A DNA stretch of 64,000 bases, from contig NW_026262679.1 in NCBI RefSeq assembly GCF_021869535.1, positions 87,293,143 to 87,357,142 of the forward strand, given 5' to 3'. Below the pieces are notes generated by a model. The model had not been told where the DNA came from and ran no database searches. It saw only the letters and a program-made list of their open reading frames with translations. This document shows, piece after piece, positions 23,879 to 34,775 of this stretch (position 1 is the first letter of the stretch; the number at the start of each line of letters is the position of its first letter). Made by a program: the position numbers and the translations under genes. Source of the DNA: Mytilus californianus. Its lineage: Eukaryota; Mollusca; Bivalvia; Mytilida; Mytilidae.

Positions 23879-23979
23879 ATAGATACAATGGATAAGCGTT
23901 GATTCATGAAGAACAAACCATTCGCCCTCCGGGCTCATGGTTTCTTTTTCAAGAATCAACGCTTATTCATTGTATCTAT
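23879..23979. repeat. 101-bp fold-back
   Basis: ATAGATACAATGGATAAGCG onward (47 bp) pairs with the right arm ending CGCTTATTCATTGTATCTAT with about six mismatches. The apex is GC-rich (GCCCTCCGGGCTC). It is a near-perfect hairpin, probably a small inverted-repeat element. Confidence 0.7.
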
Positions 23980-25655
23980 ATTACATAATCCTGGTGCAAT
24001 ACCAAGAGACCTCTTGAGTTTGTAAACGCTATAATTTAAGTTTAAGATGGCTAATTAAATGATTTTAAGTACTTTTAATTAAGTATTAGAAAGGTAGATA
24101 AATCATAAAATTTAGACGTAATGTGTATAAATTTTAATATATATATAAATAGTTCATAAACAAATACAGCCCATAGCATAAAGACAAAATGCAAAGATTT
24201 TGTTATTGTTATGTGTACATGTATCACGTTATTGTATTGCTGTCTTAGTGATGTCCAGTCCCTAGTCCCATCTTATTTTTACACAGCAAAAGTCAAATTT
24301 AAGACAATACAAAGCCAATGTGATTGAAATACAAATTATTTATCCACGATTCGCTTACAATGGTCTGACAATAATCCTTTTAAGACCTTTCGGGGTCTTC
24401 TGGTTTTGTCGCGATGACACATACCTCCAAAAAATTGGAAAGCTGAAATTTCATTGGCTGATTTCAGACAGAAAGCGGGATGTAGTATTGTCAAATCCTT
24501 GTGAGTAAAGCATGGACACAAGATCTGTATTTAAATCATATTGATACTAAGCAAATCAATGATATTTTTTGCGTTTTTGATCCAAAAAAAAGTTTAATTT
24601 TTTGTCCGAGTTTTTGCGAAAATCAGAGTTGTAAAAAATCAGTCATGCCGTAACTACTTTTTTCTTGGTATTTGTATACGACTCCGTATTGTTTGATTAA
24701 ACTGATAGATATTTTTTTCAATTTATCTTTATGTTGATTACAGATACAGATATATTTTTTTCCAGATAAAGTGCAGTCTAGAGCAAGAGAGATTTATGAA
24801 ACAGAATTACGGACGACATTTATCATCTTGAAAATTGTTTACAAATTTGATTACCATCTATTTTGTCGGAGGAAGTGGTATAGGTTTAATTAATTAAATA
24901 CTATAGTACTGACAGTGATATGGTGCCTGGTTCAATAAAGATGATGCATTTTTTACTATTAGAACATCCACGAGGACTTTCATTACCTTGTTTTATACTC
25001 GAAACGTTCCGAATGAAATTACTGGAAGCACGCATGCACATATGTGTAATCTATTACTTCCATAAATCTTCCCAATTACAGACGAGAACACCTTATTGTA
25101 TTTCTCCAATTTTACTTTTTTATATCGACTTTTTAAAACCAACTGCTTCAAATGAATCAAAATAATGTTTGAATCAAGAAGTATCAAGTGTAAATAAACA
25201 AATAGCATTCTAATGTTCACTCACACAAACTCTAAACATTTCACTATAGCTAGTTACGGGCATGTACTACCTAAGATTAATGATTTGAAAATATGCTAGC
25301 CTACCTTGAAATCGTAACAATTAGACAACCCCAACAAGTATATCATATTGATGAAAGATTTTCAACGCTTTTCGCTTAAAAGGTCCCAGTAATAAAGGCC
25401 AGCGGTTAAGCTACTATTCGTTCTAGACCCGAACTCACTGGTACTGAGTCTTTTATTTCCAAGCACGCTTTCAATTCATAAAAGGATTTTATGTACGCAA
25501 GAAGTATTCTTTGTCACTATAAAATATTTTTTACTATATTACGTAGAATATTTTCCCACGAGACTTTGTCTGAAAAGTTGAAAATGCATATACATCTTTT
25601 TTTTATACAGAGATTTTCATAATTCTCAGTATTAGTTGTGATTGATGGTCTTGTC
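23980..25655. other. Unrecognised sequence, some open frames
   Basis: A polypyrimidine tract and AG (TTTTTTTCCAG, ending about 24765) looks like a splice acceptor followed by about 21 open codons, but there is no independent support for an exon. No repeat is recognised. Confidence 0.3.
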
Positions 25656-25805
25656 TAACAAAAACCTCATCAAAGATACCAGGCTTATAATTTGTCACGC
25701 CAGATGCCTATTTCGTATGCATAAGATTTATCAAGTGCTCAAATTAAAACAGCTTGAAAGCAAAATCAAATACAAATACAAGAGCATTAAGTGCCAGTCT
25801 TTGTA
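25656..25805 (-). mobile_element. Retrozyme-like fragment with decayed hammerhead
   Basis: On the minus strand the flank GCCTGGTATCTTTGATGAGG is well kept, but the ribozyme (25695-25740) reads CTTGATAA in place of CTGATGA, has no pairing stem II and ATC in place of GTC. It is an inactive relic. Confidence 0.65.
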
Positions 25806-26231
25806 AGAAGCAGGCACTTTTGAAAAAAAATCAAAAACATGGCTGGAAAAAAAACCCACCGACCTAACCACCCTATTTTGAAGTAACCCTCATCCTGAGT
25901 TATAAATGGTAGGTCTTTTGTTTCTGCGAGTCTGGTAATTCGAGAAATCTCTAGATAACTTTTGGTTAGAATCATTGCAGTTACGGAGAAAGCTCCCCTT
26001 AGATGTTAATTTCTAGTGCATTTCAACCAAATTATATCTTGAATTACCAGAACAGGAAGAGGAAACGAATGTTATATTCGTGCTCAATTATACATTTTGA
26101 ACATTAATTAATGTTAACTTGAGTGGGTTTTTGTTTGTCATGTTTTCGCCACTGCCTGATTCTTAGGTAGATTGGCACTTAAAAACAATAACGGCTTAAA
26201 AGGTGAGCCGTATACCGTTAAAGGGTAGAAA

Positions 26232-26350
26232 ATTCTTACAGAAGTGATGACTATTGGGCTACTGATACATTGTACCATCTGGGACGAAACGTCCATTAGC
26301 AGTGACATAGACCAAGTGGTTGTAAAAGCTCATCAAAGATACCAGGTTAT
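26232..26350 (-). mobile_element. Retrozyme-like fragment, non-ribozyme half
   Basis: CAGAAGTGATGACTATTGGG, GGACGAAACGTCC and TCATCAAAGATACCAGG match, in order, the inter-ribozyme half of the dimer at 59 kb. GGACG-AAA-CGTCC can form a small hairpin. No hammerhead core is included. Confidence 0.65.
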
Positions 26351-26837
26351 AATGTGTTAAAAATGATGGAAAGCTTAATACTTTTATTTAAATTCATTGG
26401 TTAATGTTCAATTTTCAGGGTTTTTTTTCAAAATAGAGAAACTGTTATTAAAACATCTCGTTAGATCGCTATTAACCGTTAGTTGGTATACACAGTGCAA
26501 AAACTGTTTACCTGACATTAATTAGAAAATTCCAGGAATCACTAGTGTAGTAGTAGTATTAGTCACTGGTAGCTGTTTATCTGTTTTCCACACCGACATC
26601 AATCAGGTAGTTATACGAATCACTGAAAGTGAAAATAAGACTTGAAGCATATTGTCAATTGTTCATGCAGAGTATAAAGAGCATGATAACCCTTTCCATT
26701 TTTTAACGTTAAATCTCGGAATATTCAGAACAACAACTGTGAAAATATAAGATAGATAGTAAGTAAGACAAGACCGGTTCCACTTGTGGAGAAGTTCCTA
26801 GTACCCTTTTCGGAGCACTTGATATAACAGTATTTGG

Positions 26838-26945
26838 TTGGGTTCGTTTCACTCAGTCTTAAGTTTTGTATGTGGTGTTTGTCTTTTCGTCGTCTATCCT
26901 TTTTATGCCATGGCGTTGTCAGTTTATCTTCGACATATGTGTTTG
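26838..26945 (-). repeat. Dispersed repeat E fragment
   Basis: Its reverse complement carries CTGACAACGCCATGGC, AAAAAGGATAGACGACG and the GACTGAGTGAAACGAACCC block of repeat E (best copies 32447 and 49385). Confidence 0.6.
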
Positions 26946-26947
26946 AA

Positions 26948-27520
26948 AAAAGTAAAATCACAAAAAATACTGAACTCCGAGGAAAATTCAAAAAGGAAAG
27001 TCCCTAATCAAATGGCAAAATCAATAGCTCAAACACATCAAACGAATGGATAACAACTGTCATATTCCTGACTTGGTACAGGCATTTTCTTATGTAGAAA
27101 ATGGTGGATTGAACCTGGTTTTATAGCTAGCTAAACCTCTCACTTGTATGACAGTCGCATCAAATTCCATTATATTGACAACGATGTGTGAACAAAACAA
27201 ACAAAAACAATAAGTAAAAATGTCACAAATAGGGGTAAATAGTCTAATTCGGTAGGTCACATTCGTGAAAAGGGAACGGGATTGTAGTTACGACATAAGG
27301 AACATATCCGATATCATCTGTGAAACGGATATTCCATAACGGTCAACGAACTCGTGATGGCGTCCGTAAAATTTACAAAGTGATGATTTCAACTTCACCA
27401 TTTTGGAACTCTTGGTTTAAAAATGAAAATTCACAATTGGGAAGCTGAAATTATCTCTTTTGTCGTAAAGTTTTGTTTTCAACCGACCCTCATAGTCAAT
27501 TTCTAGATATAAGTCATAAT
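26948..27520 (-). pseudogene. Penelope-like RT, sister lineage, C-terminus and 3' tail
   Basis: On the minus strand 27520-27420 reads YDLYLEIDYEGRLKTKLYDK then RDNFSFPIVNF, homologous to the RT thumb region of the 33-36 kb element. After a deletion of about 40-50 codons it resumes KLKSSLCKFYGRHHEFVDRY then GISVSQMISDMFLMS and stops near 27290. The 3' tail follows to about 26948 and includes CCTGTACCAAGTCAGGA and GGACTTTCCTTTTTGAATTT. The catalytic residues lie upstream and are absent. It is a dead 5'-truncated copy with an internal deletion. Confidence 0.75.
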
Positions 27521-27575
27521 CAAATGGCAAAATCAAAAGCTCAAACACATCAAACGAATGGATAGAATGGGACGT
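27513..27575 (-). mobile_element. Sister-lineage 3'-tail fragment joined to RT
   Basis: The segment AATCAAATGGCAAAATC / AAAGCTCAAACACATCAAAC repeats part of the tail at 27009-27050. On the minus strand it lies immediately before the truncated RT, joined within TTGATTA. This creates a chimeric frame that begins in non-coding tail and runs into RT. Confidence 0.65.
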
Positions 27576-27765
27576 CCCCTTGCTATATTCCGTTTCTTTT
27601 TTACAGGTTTTTGCACAAGGTTTAGTTACAAAAAAACGGAAGATACACATTTTTATTTTATTTTCTGCATGTAATAAATGTATTAGGATAACACCGGAAC
27701 GGCAAATTTAAGCACTTGATTTAGATAACCGACATGGATGCTTCCTTTATAAAATAAAACCTTCG

Positions 27766-27900
27766 TGGCCACACCGCCTGCATTCTGTCCAGCGCCCTAG
27801 ACCACTTTTATATAGTCTAGTTGGTCTAGTGGTCTGGGGCCCTGGACACAGTGCAGGCGGTGTTGCCACGATGTCTCAGATGCAGGGGTTCGAATCCAGC
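27766..27900 (+). repeat. tRNA-like SINE head with inverted partner
   Basis: TGGTCTAGTGG (27822-27832, A box) and GGTTCGAATCC (27887-27897, B box) mark a tRNA-derived pol III head. The sequence from GTGGCCACACCGCCTGC to CCTAGACCACT just upstream is its imperfect reverse complement, so 27766-27871 folds into a hairpin with about 42-bp arms. Downstream CTAACATTGTTGGGCTAAAT probably belongs to the SINE body. Confidence 0.6.
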
Positions 27901-28057
27901 TAAGGGAAGAATAAAAATTTGCTAACGCAAATTCGCAGATCTAACATTGTTGGGCTAAATTTGAGACGAAGTATATATAAATCATGGTGTTAGCCCTGTA
28001 TAACCACAGGTTATCCGATTGAGAACGTCTGTATTAAGTTGTCACATATTTAGACGT

Positions 28058-28083
28058 GTGTATATATATATATATATATATAC
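28058..28083 (+). repeat. (TA)n microsatellite
   Basis: An uninterrupted TA run. A second run lies at 28628-28649. Confidence 0.85.
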
Positions 28084-28089
28084 AAGTCT

Positions 28090-29180
28090 AAATTGAAAAC
28101 AACGTTCAAACTTATGATTGCGTTGGATAAAAACCGCAATTTTTATACGTGTGCATGCAAAACAAATTTCTTTGTAGAGGGGTCTAAATACAGCACAAAC
28201 AACATTTTCCAAAAGACCAAAAAAGTGAAAAAGTATATTTTAACAAAACGCATTTGACTAGCAGGTCGAACAACGGATGTTCTTAAACCCTGCTGACTGC
28301 CATGGCGATTGCCAAATAAACGGATCACAGATGTAACACAATGGATCTTAATTATATTAATTTAATACCAAACAGAAAACAATAAACTTGCGGAAAAGAT
28401 GGTATATCGCAAACATGAGGTGCAAAAATTTGTACACCATATCCGGATTTCGACAATTAATGTCTCTTCAGTGATGTAAGGAATCGAAACGGTATTTGGA
28501 AGGCCATATAATTTACCTCAATTTGGGATTGACTCTTGAATTTTGAAGAGTCGAAAAAGGATGAACGGATCATATAAACCCGAAGGCAAATATAATACAA
28601 GCCCAAACGAAAAAATATAAACAAGTCTATATATATATATATATATATTTAGGTAAACACAATTTGTAAATATCCCATACAGCAAGCTAGGTTTACATGT
28701 ATCACGAATCATGCTCAGACATTTCGAATTATTACCAGTTAAATTTCAGTTACTCTGGAATCACAAAAAGAATCGTCAAACTCTTTAGGTATGTCTTCAC
28801 AGAACCAAATAGTATGTAGAAAGAGATAAATCAAACTTTAATTAGCATGACAAACTTCAAAATGAAAGATTAATAAAAGTCCAATAACTTTCAAACTGCA
28901 AACAGTGGAGGAATTTTCGTTAAATGACCTTACATGGATTCAATGATTGTCCTTTTCTTAATTTTCAATATTTCAACATTCAAACATGATACTCTATATT
29001 AAAATCTTTTTTTTTTTAGTTTATCCAGTTACTAAAACGTATGGTATTACATTATGTAAATACTTGTTTTTTTGGCATTGCACATGATCATGCTTATGCG
29101 GACAGCTTAAGCTTATCATATCTTAACACTTAACTGGGGGTGTTCCGCTTTATATTTTAGTTTGGAAGACCATGGGCTTT
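28090..29180. other. Unrecognised AT-rich sequence
   Basis: It contains a second (TA)n run (28628-28649) and T-rich tracts. No gene or family is recognised. Confidence 0.4.
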
Positions 29181-29184
29181 AAAT

Positions 29185-29240
29185 TACGAGTACTCTCAGA
29201 TTTTTTTTGTGTCTTTCGTCTTTTGTTTTTTGTTTGTTTT
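29185..29240 (+). repeat. Repeat D fragment
   Basis: ACGAGTACTCTCAGAT followed by TGTGTCTTTCGTC matches the CGAGTACTCTCAGATCTG block of repeat D (49640-49790, minus). Confidence 0.45.
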
Positions 29241-29369
29241 TTTGATACTAAGTATACCGATTTGAAATGTCTAGCCCTACATGAGAAATGTGAAGCAATT
29301 CAAACGAGAAAATTAACGGTCTAATTTATACAATACAATTTATGAAAAACAAATATGACCAACATTCTT

Positions 29370-29660
29370 TATATGCCGGTCCCAAGTCAGGAGCCTGTAG
29401 TTCAGTGGTTGTCATTAGTTCATGTTTGTCATATTTGTTTTTCGTAAATTATTTTGCTATAGATTAGTCCGTTAGTTTTATCAATTGAATTGTTTCATAC
29501 TTTTCATGTCGGGGCCGTTTATAGCCGACTATATGGTATAGGTTTTTTCCCATTGTTGAAGGCTGTACGTTTGCCTATATCTGCTTACATTCACTTCATT
29601 TGAACTATGGTGAATAGTTGTCTCATTGGCAATCATACAACATCTCTTTATTTTTATATC
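29370..29660 (-). repeat. Dispersed repeat B, near full length
   Basis: Its reverse complement reads ATGTTGTATGATTGCCAATG, AGACAACTATTCACC, the TATAGTCGGCTATAAACGGC block, CGGACTAATCTATAGC and GGCTCCTGACTTGGGACCGG. The last is the box shared with the Penelope-like tails. Confidence 0.75.
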
Positions 29661-29699
29661 AACCAATGATAACCACTGAGTTATTCTCAAGAAAACTCA

Positions 29700-30376
29700 A
29701 CTTGCTGGTTTTCAACCGAAATAAAATATTTAAAGTACTTAAACTTGATACAAAAAAATTACTAATACAGATAATAGTGTTTTTAAAAATAGTCTAATAA
29801 GATATTATAATCAGCAATCTGACTTACAACTACAAACAATCAAATCTGGAGCTGTGGACAGTAAACTGATGCTTTTCAGTAATATTTTTGTTCCAAATTT
29901 TGTTCCCTTCTATCTTCAAACCAATCTTACCAAAAATATAAAGAGTAAAATTACACAACTACGTATCAGTGATCATTGTTTAAATATAGAACGGGGTTGA
30001 TATAATAAACCCAAAATTCCAAGAGAAGAACGTTTTTGCAAATTCTGCTCTAAAGTAGAGACAGAAGAACATTTTTTGATATCTTGTCATAAATATAAAG
30101 ATATAAGGCAAACTTTTTTCCAATCTTATGGTTTAGATTTGAAAGATTCACATAATAATTATTTTTCAGTTTCTAAACTTTTAAATCCACAAAATATTAT
30201 TGAATGTAATTATTTATACAAATTTATTAGAGATGCATTAAAAAATATATGTACAATTGTAAAATTATATACAACAAGTAAAACTTTGAAATGTTGTTTT
30301 TTATATTACCATATGATTTGTAATGGAGAACACTAATGTACTATTAGTTATCTTAATAAAGAATCTGAAATCTGAG
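29700..30376 (+). pseudogene. Non-LTR retrotransposon (LINE) 3' end
   Basis: From about 29800 one frame reads DSKLMLFSNIFVPNFVPFYL, LRISDHCLNIERG, a stop, then YNKPKIPREERFCKFC and EEHFLISCHKYKDIRQTFF to a natural stop at 30336. The 'LRIS..H.L.IE.GRY.KP.IPREERFCKFC..VE.EEHFL..C..Y' pattern with CxxC...HxxxxC is the region after the RT in the LINE ORF2 of several clades (CR1/L2-like or relatives). The in-frame stop at GRY shows decay. After the stop an AATAAAGAATCTGAAATCTG tail ends the element. The endonuclease and RT are missing (5' truncation). Confidence 0.8.
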
Positions 30377-30379
30377 TTA

Positions 30380-32440
30380 CATGTTCGTCAATTATGTGGC
30401 AGGTTTAATTAAACATGCTTGTTTAATAAATTTATTAGGGAGATACACATCAAAGTAAAAAAATATATCTAAGGAATCACAAGAACTCTTAAAGGTGCGA
30501 GACCTCTGTGCATGCATCACACACCATGCGAGTCCACATGCACTCAGAAATATTGTGGAAGGACAATCAGTATACTGTAAACGTCTGTAGTCAACTTGCG
30601 TAAAAGATAAAAATCTAATTTACACCAAATTTTAAATTAGATATTCACATATGGCGACTGGCGAAATCAGCGATTTTATTAAAAGACAAAAGCATATCCC
30701 GGAAGCTTTCATAGATACGATATTAATCGTTTAAAATATCTTGTATAAATCTTTATCTTTCTGAGGTAGTATTACTAAGTTAAGCTACAAATATACGTTT
30801 GATCATCAAAATTTAATTCAATTTACACCGTAGAAAATTCCACAACGAAGCTTTATGTGGTTTTATTTTTTTTAAACTGAAAAGAGATTTAATCGAATAG
30901 TTAAAATAAAAATGAAGAGATTTAATTTATTTGTTTTCCTATTTTATTGTTCAAATTTCTAATCGTAATAATCACATTCGTAAACTCTTGATGTTTTTTA
31001 TGTAATCTTTGCATCTATTTTACGCTGAATTCGTGTATTGCTCACACTATGGCATCATTGTGCACTGATTATTATAGTTTCCTGTTTATTGAAATATAAC
31101 TGTCATCGCCATATGATTTTATTTATTAGTTTGTTTATCTTGCAATCGACGAATTATGATTACTTTTAGATAATACTAAAAGTCATTGAGACAACATTAA
31201 TCTCCTATGTTTGTTTGAAAGCTCAACATCTTTCCTTTTGATGAGATCATATTAACTCCGTGAACAGATGCATTGTTGAAGTTTATTCACCCAGCTGGTT
31301 CGCCTCTCACAAATTGTTTAACACATAATCATGTTTAATGCAAGTAATGTCTATAATGAACTTATATATGCAAGGAAGTTATATTGTACAACCTGCCTTG
31401 GTATAATTATGTTTGTCTATTTTTCTTCATCTCTTGTTTGTGATTTATGTGTCCTTAATGGACCTTAATTTATTTAGAAAATAAACTGATTTGATATGAT
31501 TAGTTGTAAAATATTTTAAGGCTTGTCGCAAGACTCTTAGAGAAAACAACATACTGAGTTCACTGACTTACCTTTTTAAAACAATGACGGTCACTGGGAG
31601 ACCCCCTTCATTTTTTTTAAATGTTGTATTGCTCAACAATACAATGTAACTATTACTGAGATCTGACAACTTAAACGAACTTGAACATGATTTACATCCA
31701 TTCTCACAAACTTCATGTCTTATTAAAGGAGAAGATTGCTATGTACAATAATATTCGCAACTAATCATGCACATGTGTGAACAATCTGTAATTTGGAGTA
31801 CCGACATTGAATTTTCATTCCAAGCATTTAAGCTGTTAGCACACTTTATATATATTTTATAATTATCTTATCTAATTCGACCAATACGAATATATGTAAA
31901 TGTGAAAGCAATCTTAAACATCATAAAACAAACAAAATGAGATCGAGATGGTCAGCGCACGATTTTTAGTTAGAGGCAAGAAAATAAAACCGATACTAGG
32001 AAGGCAACTATAAATCACAACTTAAAAGCGGATCATTAGAAAAAAGACCAGATAAAAAAAGTCCTCAAACAATTTTCAAATGTGTCATTTGTGACAGCAG
32101 TGACCCAATATATTTGGTATGTTAACGGCGTGAAAATAATAAAAATATATAGTCTCTCCCCCTCCCGTGTTTACAATTCAACTGTAAATTCCTTAATCAT
32201 TGATGATTTTAAATAATTAGAATGACAATTTCTTCTTTAAGTCATACCACGACTTACGAAGTTGGGGTATACTGCTTTCTATTTACTTGATTGCTGATTT
32301 TTCCGTTTGTCGATTGTAACTGTCGTTACATTTACTCAGCTTTTGTTCTCAGAAATGATTTGATATTTGTGTCGCAACTTTATACTGTTGAGTTGTACCG
32401 TTTCAGCATTCTAAGATCAGCGATACAATTACTTCCTGTT
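30380..32440. other. Mostly unrecognised; possible LINE tail
   Basis: TTAATGGACCTTAATTTATT then AATAAACTGATTTGATATGA at 31453-31500 resembles the AATAAATTGATTTGATT tails of bivalve LINEs. The rest is unrecognised. Confidence 0.35.
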
Positions 32441-32446
32441 AAAAGA

Positions 32447-32635
32447 GAGGTGAAAGATACCAAAGGGACATTCAAACACATAAGTCGAAAATGAACTGAC
32501 AACGCCATGGCTAAAAAAGAAAGACAAATAGACAAACAATAGTACACAATACACAACATAGAAAACTAACGACTGAGCAACACGAACCCCACCAAAAACT
32601 AGAATGATCTCAGGTGCTTCGAAAGGGTAAGCATA
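32447..32635 (+). repeat. Dispersed repeat E, good copy
   Basis: GATACCAAAGGGACATTCAA, AACTGACAACGCCATGGC, ACAATAGTACACAATACAC, GACTGAGCAACACGAACCCC and TCTCAGGTGCTTCGAAAGGG follow in order. The same order is seen on the plus strand at 46840, 48410 and 49385 and on the minus strand at 42713. It is a mussel-type interspersed repeat. Its autonomous parent is not visible here. Confidence 0.75.
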
Positions 32636-32724
32636 TTTGATAATATGAGTTGTACCGTGTGTGTCACTTTCGGTTGAACGATTAACTGTAAGTTATTACT
32701 CCCTTATGGTACCCCCGCTATAAG

Positions 32725-33100
32725 CATTTTGTAAACAAAATTTGATAAGCGAGGGTTATGAAAATTCATCACACAATATAGCATGCTAACATGAAGTTTG
32801 ATGCCAAATTTCAGGAAGCTTTGATTCATATTGCTTGAGAAAAATGGGACGAAAATTGCATACCATTACGTGTAAGAATAAAATGCTCGGTCAACAGGAA
32901 GTCGATTAGCGATCGATGGATTTGAAAATGCATCACTTGATGAGAATGTTCACACAAAGCTTGCTACTACCTAAAATCAAAAAAACCCTTATTTGTATTT
33001 CCTGAGAAAGTTGTAACGAAAATTTCATTAGACAGACGGGCGGATGGTCGAACGGAAAGAGGCAAAATAGTATACTCCCTTCTTTGGGCGAGAGGTCAAA
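32725..33100 (+). repeat. Probable interspersed repeat with two related halves
   Basis: AAGTTTGATGCCAAATTTCA with GCTTGAGAAAAATGGGACGA, and later ACAAAGCTTGC with CCTGAGAAAGTTGTAACGAA, repeat the same outline. Then comes GACAGACGGGCGGATGGTCG, a signature that I associate with old bivalve interspersed repeats. No other copy lies in this window. Confidence 0.4.
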
Positions 33101-33105
33101 TAATG

Positions 33106-34191
33106 AGTGAGAATACTTTACACGCCTAAATATCGTCCCCCGTCAATTATTAATTGGAATGAGTGTCGTAACATCATCCACGACTCACTCCGTTCTTACT
33201 GCTCTAAATGGATAAAACGAGAAAAGCTGACAAGAAATCATTAGATTCTTTTTTTATTCGGTAATGAACATAGTTGATATACGTATTCAACATTTTAAAG
33301 ATAATTTTACTCCCAACAACAACCATAATAGCTCAATTTCTCGTATCAAACATAAGCTTAAAGAACTCGCCAAGGAATTTGTTTTTGTCCCGGCTGATAA
33401 GGCTGCTAACAATATCATTATTGTTTGACGTAAATTTAACATTGAGGTTCTACAAAAGGAAATTCACCAACATTCCAACTGACTCCATTTTTGGAAAATG
33501 ACAATGTAACAAACATAAACTTTTAGCTACCTCTTTACAAGCAGAACCAAATACAATGAAAGTTCCAACTATGTACTGGCTTCCAAAGCTGCACAAAACT
33601 CCTTACAAATATAGATTTATTTCGTCTTCAAGCCATTGTTCCACTACTAAACTATTTATTCTACTTACTAGTACACTTGGTACAATCAAAAACCTGGTAA
33701 TAAATTGTTCAAATAAGACCTTTGAAAATAGTGGAACTAATTACTTTTGGAGTGTCAAAAATTCGTTGGAAGTACTTGATAAATTGCATGCTTATATTGG
33801 TGATTTCAAATCTGTTCAAAGTTTTGATTTTTCTACCCTATATACCACTTTGCTTCATAATCGTATTAAGAAAAAATTCACACACCTGATTAAATGGGCA
33901 TTTATAAAGGCGGAATGCGAATATATATGTTCTAACTCTTTTATGTCATTTTTTAGTAACAACAAACTAAAGAACTATGTCAATTGGACCTGCTGTGATA
34001 CTATAACTGCCCTTGAATTTTTACTAGATAACATTTTTGTTCGCTAGGGAGATAACGTATATCGTCAGGTTATCGGAATTCCCATGGGGACTAATTGTGC
34101 ACCACTTATTGCGGACCTGTTTCTGTATTGTTATGAGTTACAATTTATGACTAAAATCAGCAAAGACCCATCGAAACATCATCTGATTCAA
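33106..34191 (+). pseudogene. Penelope-like reverse transcriptase, N-terminal half
   Basis: Frames read SLRSYCSKWIKREKL, then LKELAKEFVFVPADKAANN (the entry motif of this RT family), YWLPKLHKTPYKYRFIS, FDFSTLYTT (catalytic motif A region) and, after a stop at LDNIFVR*, YRQVIGIPMGTNCAPLIADL then FLYCYE (motif B region). The longest open piece is 33556-34047. At least three stops and frameshifts break the frame. The family (Penelope-like; no GIY-YIG endonuclease seen downstream) is a retroelement RT acting on element RNA. The copy is dead. Confidence 0.85.
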
Positions 34192-34775
34192 AAAGGAGAA
34201 GGCCCAGTAAGACCCCTTTTTGGCCCCAAAATATAGCAGTTTTACAAAATTGTTAAAATGTAAATTTTTAGCTATTTATTGGAAAGAAGAATACTTCTGT
34301 TACTTAAATATGGGCTGTTTTTGACAATACAATGCACATGTATCGGGTACTAGCATCATTAAGTCATGCTAAATTACTGAAATCTTTGAAATTTTAGCAT
34401 TTTGGTTAATTTTTAGACGGTTTCCGTCTAAAATGGAAGTGGCCGCATTTGTGTTCATTCTTAATATTTAAATGCAAGTTGTATTTGATGATAATACATA
34501 ACATATATAAAGGTTGAGAATGAACACGGATGCGGCCACTTTCATTTTTGACAAAAACCATCTGAAAAGTGACATATTATGGCATACTTGATAGATTTTT
34601 CATATTTAAGCTTGAATTTGAGCGTCGTTAATGACTAAATCATTTCAAATCTTTCACATAAACTAATCGAAACGACTGAAGTAGACACTTAAGTGTTTAA
34701 AAAGTGTCCAAAATCTTTCATCAGATGAACCTGAATTTTGAGGCCAAAAACGGCCCTTACCGGGCCTACTCCTTT
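34192..34775. mobile_element. TIR DNA element inserted in the RT, 584 bp
   Basis: The ends are inverted repeats of about 41 bp (left AAAGGAGAAGGCCCAGTAAG; right, reversed, AAAGGAGTAGGCCCGGTAAG), both continuing into TTTTTGGCC and CAAAAT. The element splits the RT between HLIQ and NNTFRYLDD. Inside is a second inverted repeat (34419-34464 with 34517-34565; GAAGTGGCCGCATTTG / CGGATGCGGCCACTTTC), so it is a fold-back within a TIR element. No transposase is encoded. The target duplication is not clear. Confidence 0.75.

Noticed and set aside
24766-24831. Possible second exon joining the 6493 exon in phase 0
   Set aside because: The acceptor form is good and 21 codons are open, but the implied 18-kb intron and lack of any other link make it guesswork.
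27822-27897. Functional tRNA gene
   Set aside because: A and B boxes are good, but spacing is long and the acceptor and anticodon stems do not pair. A SINE-type head fits better.
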